A stretch of DNA of 6,010 nucleotides, from NCBI GenBank assembly GCA_944371545.1, contig CALVXT010000087.1:1-6010 (forward strand), read 5' to 3'. Position 1 is the stretch's first letter; the number at the start of each line of letters is the position of its first letter. The position numbers were made by a program, and so were the translations under genes. This document shows positions 5,892 to 6,010 of this stretch, in pieces. A model generated the notes under the pieces. That model was not told the origin of the DNA. It ran no database searches and saw nothing but the letters and a program-made list of their open reading frames with translations. This DNA is from an uncultured Bacilli bacterium. GTDB taxonomy: Bacteria; Bacillota_I; Bacilli_A; RF39; UBA660.

Positions 5892-5915
5892 GAAGTATAG
5901 ATATGGAAGTGTGAT

Positions 5916-6010
5916 ATGACAAAAGAGATGAACAAACCAAATAAAAAGTTTGCAGAAGGAATGTGTTTTTATAAACTTTTTTGGATTTTTTTGTTTGGCT
6001 GTATCTTCGG
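5916..6010 (+). CDS. Membrane protein, likely putative ABC transporter permease of the CmpB type; 3'-truncated by the window edge
   Basis: ATG 5916 follows GGAAG by 6 bases, and the frame stays open to the end of the window, giving 31 residues. They are a hydrophilic Lys/Asn-rich head (MTKEMNKPNKKFAEGM), then CFYKLFWIFLFGCIFG, the start of a first membrane helix. The YKLFW-x-F-x-x-G-x-x-x-G pattern resembles the first helix of the family annotated as putative ABC transporter permease (CmpB type, formerly DUF1113), common in gut Bacillota. No transport function is well established for that family. The gene is transcribed from its own promoter, apart from the rel operon. With only 31 residues visible the family call is tentative; that it is a real gene encoding a membrane protein is more secure. 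Confidence 0.55.
   Translation, partial: MTKEMNKPNKKFAEGMCFYKLFWIFLFGCIF

Noticed and set aside
5763..5915. T-box or other riboswitch in the gap after dtd, expected because hisS-aspS with a T-box follows dtd in some Bacillota
   Set aside because: No AGGGTGG-N-ACC T-box core or specifier structure is visible, and the next gene encodes a membrane protein and not a tRNA synthetase.
1..6010. CRISPR arrays, insertion sequences, tRNA or rRNA genes, attachment sites
   Set aside because: Reading through, I saw no spaced direct repeats, terminal inverted repeats with a transposase, cloverleaf-like or rRNA-like sequence. The window is ordinary gene-dense chromosome.

Overview
The window comes from a very AT-rich, low-GC Gram-positive bacterium (Bacillota). 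TGA is a working stop codon: the synthetase and CYTH genes both end on it, and Trp is written TGG. This is therefore the standard bacterial code and not the mycoplasma code. The order spoVB-like flippase / comN-like regulator / rel / dtd is a condensed version of the Bacillus subtilis spoVB-comN-secDF-...-recJ-apt-relA-dtd neighbourhood, which points to the class Bacilli or a close relative. An uncultured gut Bacilli or Erysipelotrichia-type organism fits, but that is inference.

Layout. Positions 1-405 hold the 3' part of an unrecognised gene with a membrane-anchored N-terminal end. A SpoVB/MATE-like flippase gene on the minus strand (383-1690) runs tail-to-tail into it and overlaps it by 23 bases. 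A short AT-rich divergent promoter region (about 1691-1773) separates the flippase gene from a tightly packed five-gene plus-strand operon: comN-like regulator (1774-2025), metallo-beta-lactamase-fold hydrolase (2012-2638), long RelA/SpoT-family (p)ppGpp synthetase (2648-4786), CYTH-domain phosphatase-like protein (4783-5331) and D-aminoacyl-tRNA deacylase dtd (5328-5762). The genes overlap by 14, -9 (a 9-base gap), 4 and 4 bases, so they are probably co-transcribed and partly translationally coupled. A hairpin terminator follows at 5810-5836. A new promoter with a palindrome across its -10 region then drives a membrane protein gene that leaves the window at 6010.

Main point of interest. The Rel protein has an apparently intact synthetase domain, but the key catalytic motif of its (p)ppGpp hydrolase domain is rewritten. 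The usual H-D-V-V-E-D-T motif reads H-E-T-M-N-H-A, and the preceding S-G-E-P-Y loop is also lost. It looks like a synthetase-only enzyme with the Gram-positive type RFKD synthetase motif. It is co-encoded with two candidate metal-dependent phospho- or ester-hydrolases (MBL-fold and CYTH). That suggests a testable idea: alarmone removal in this organism has moved to another protein, possibly one in this operon.
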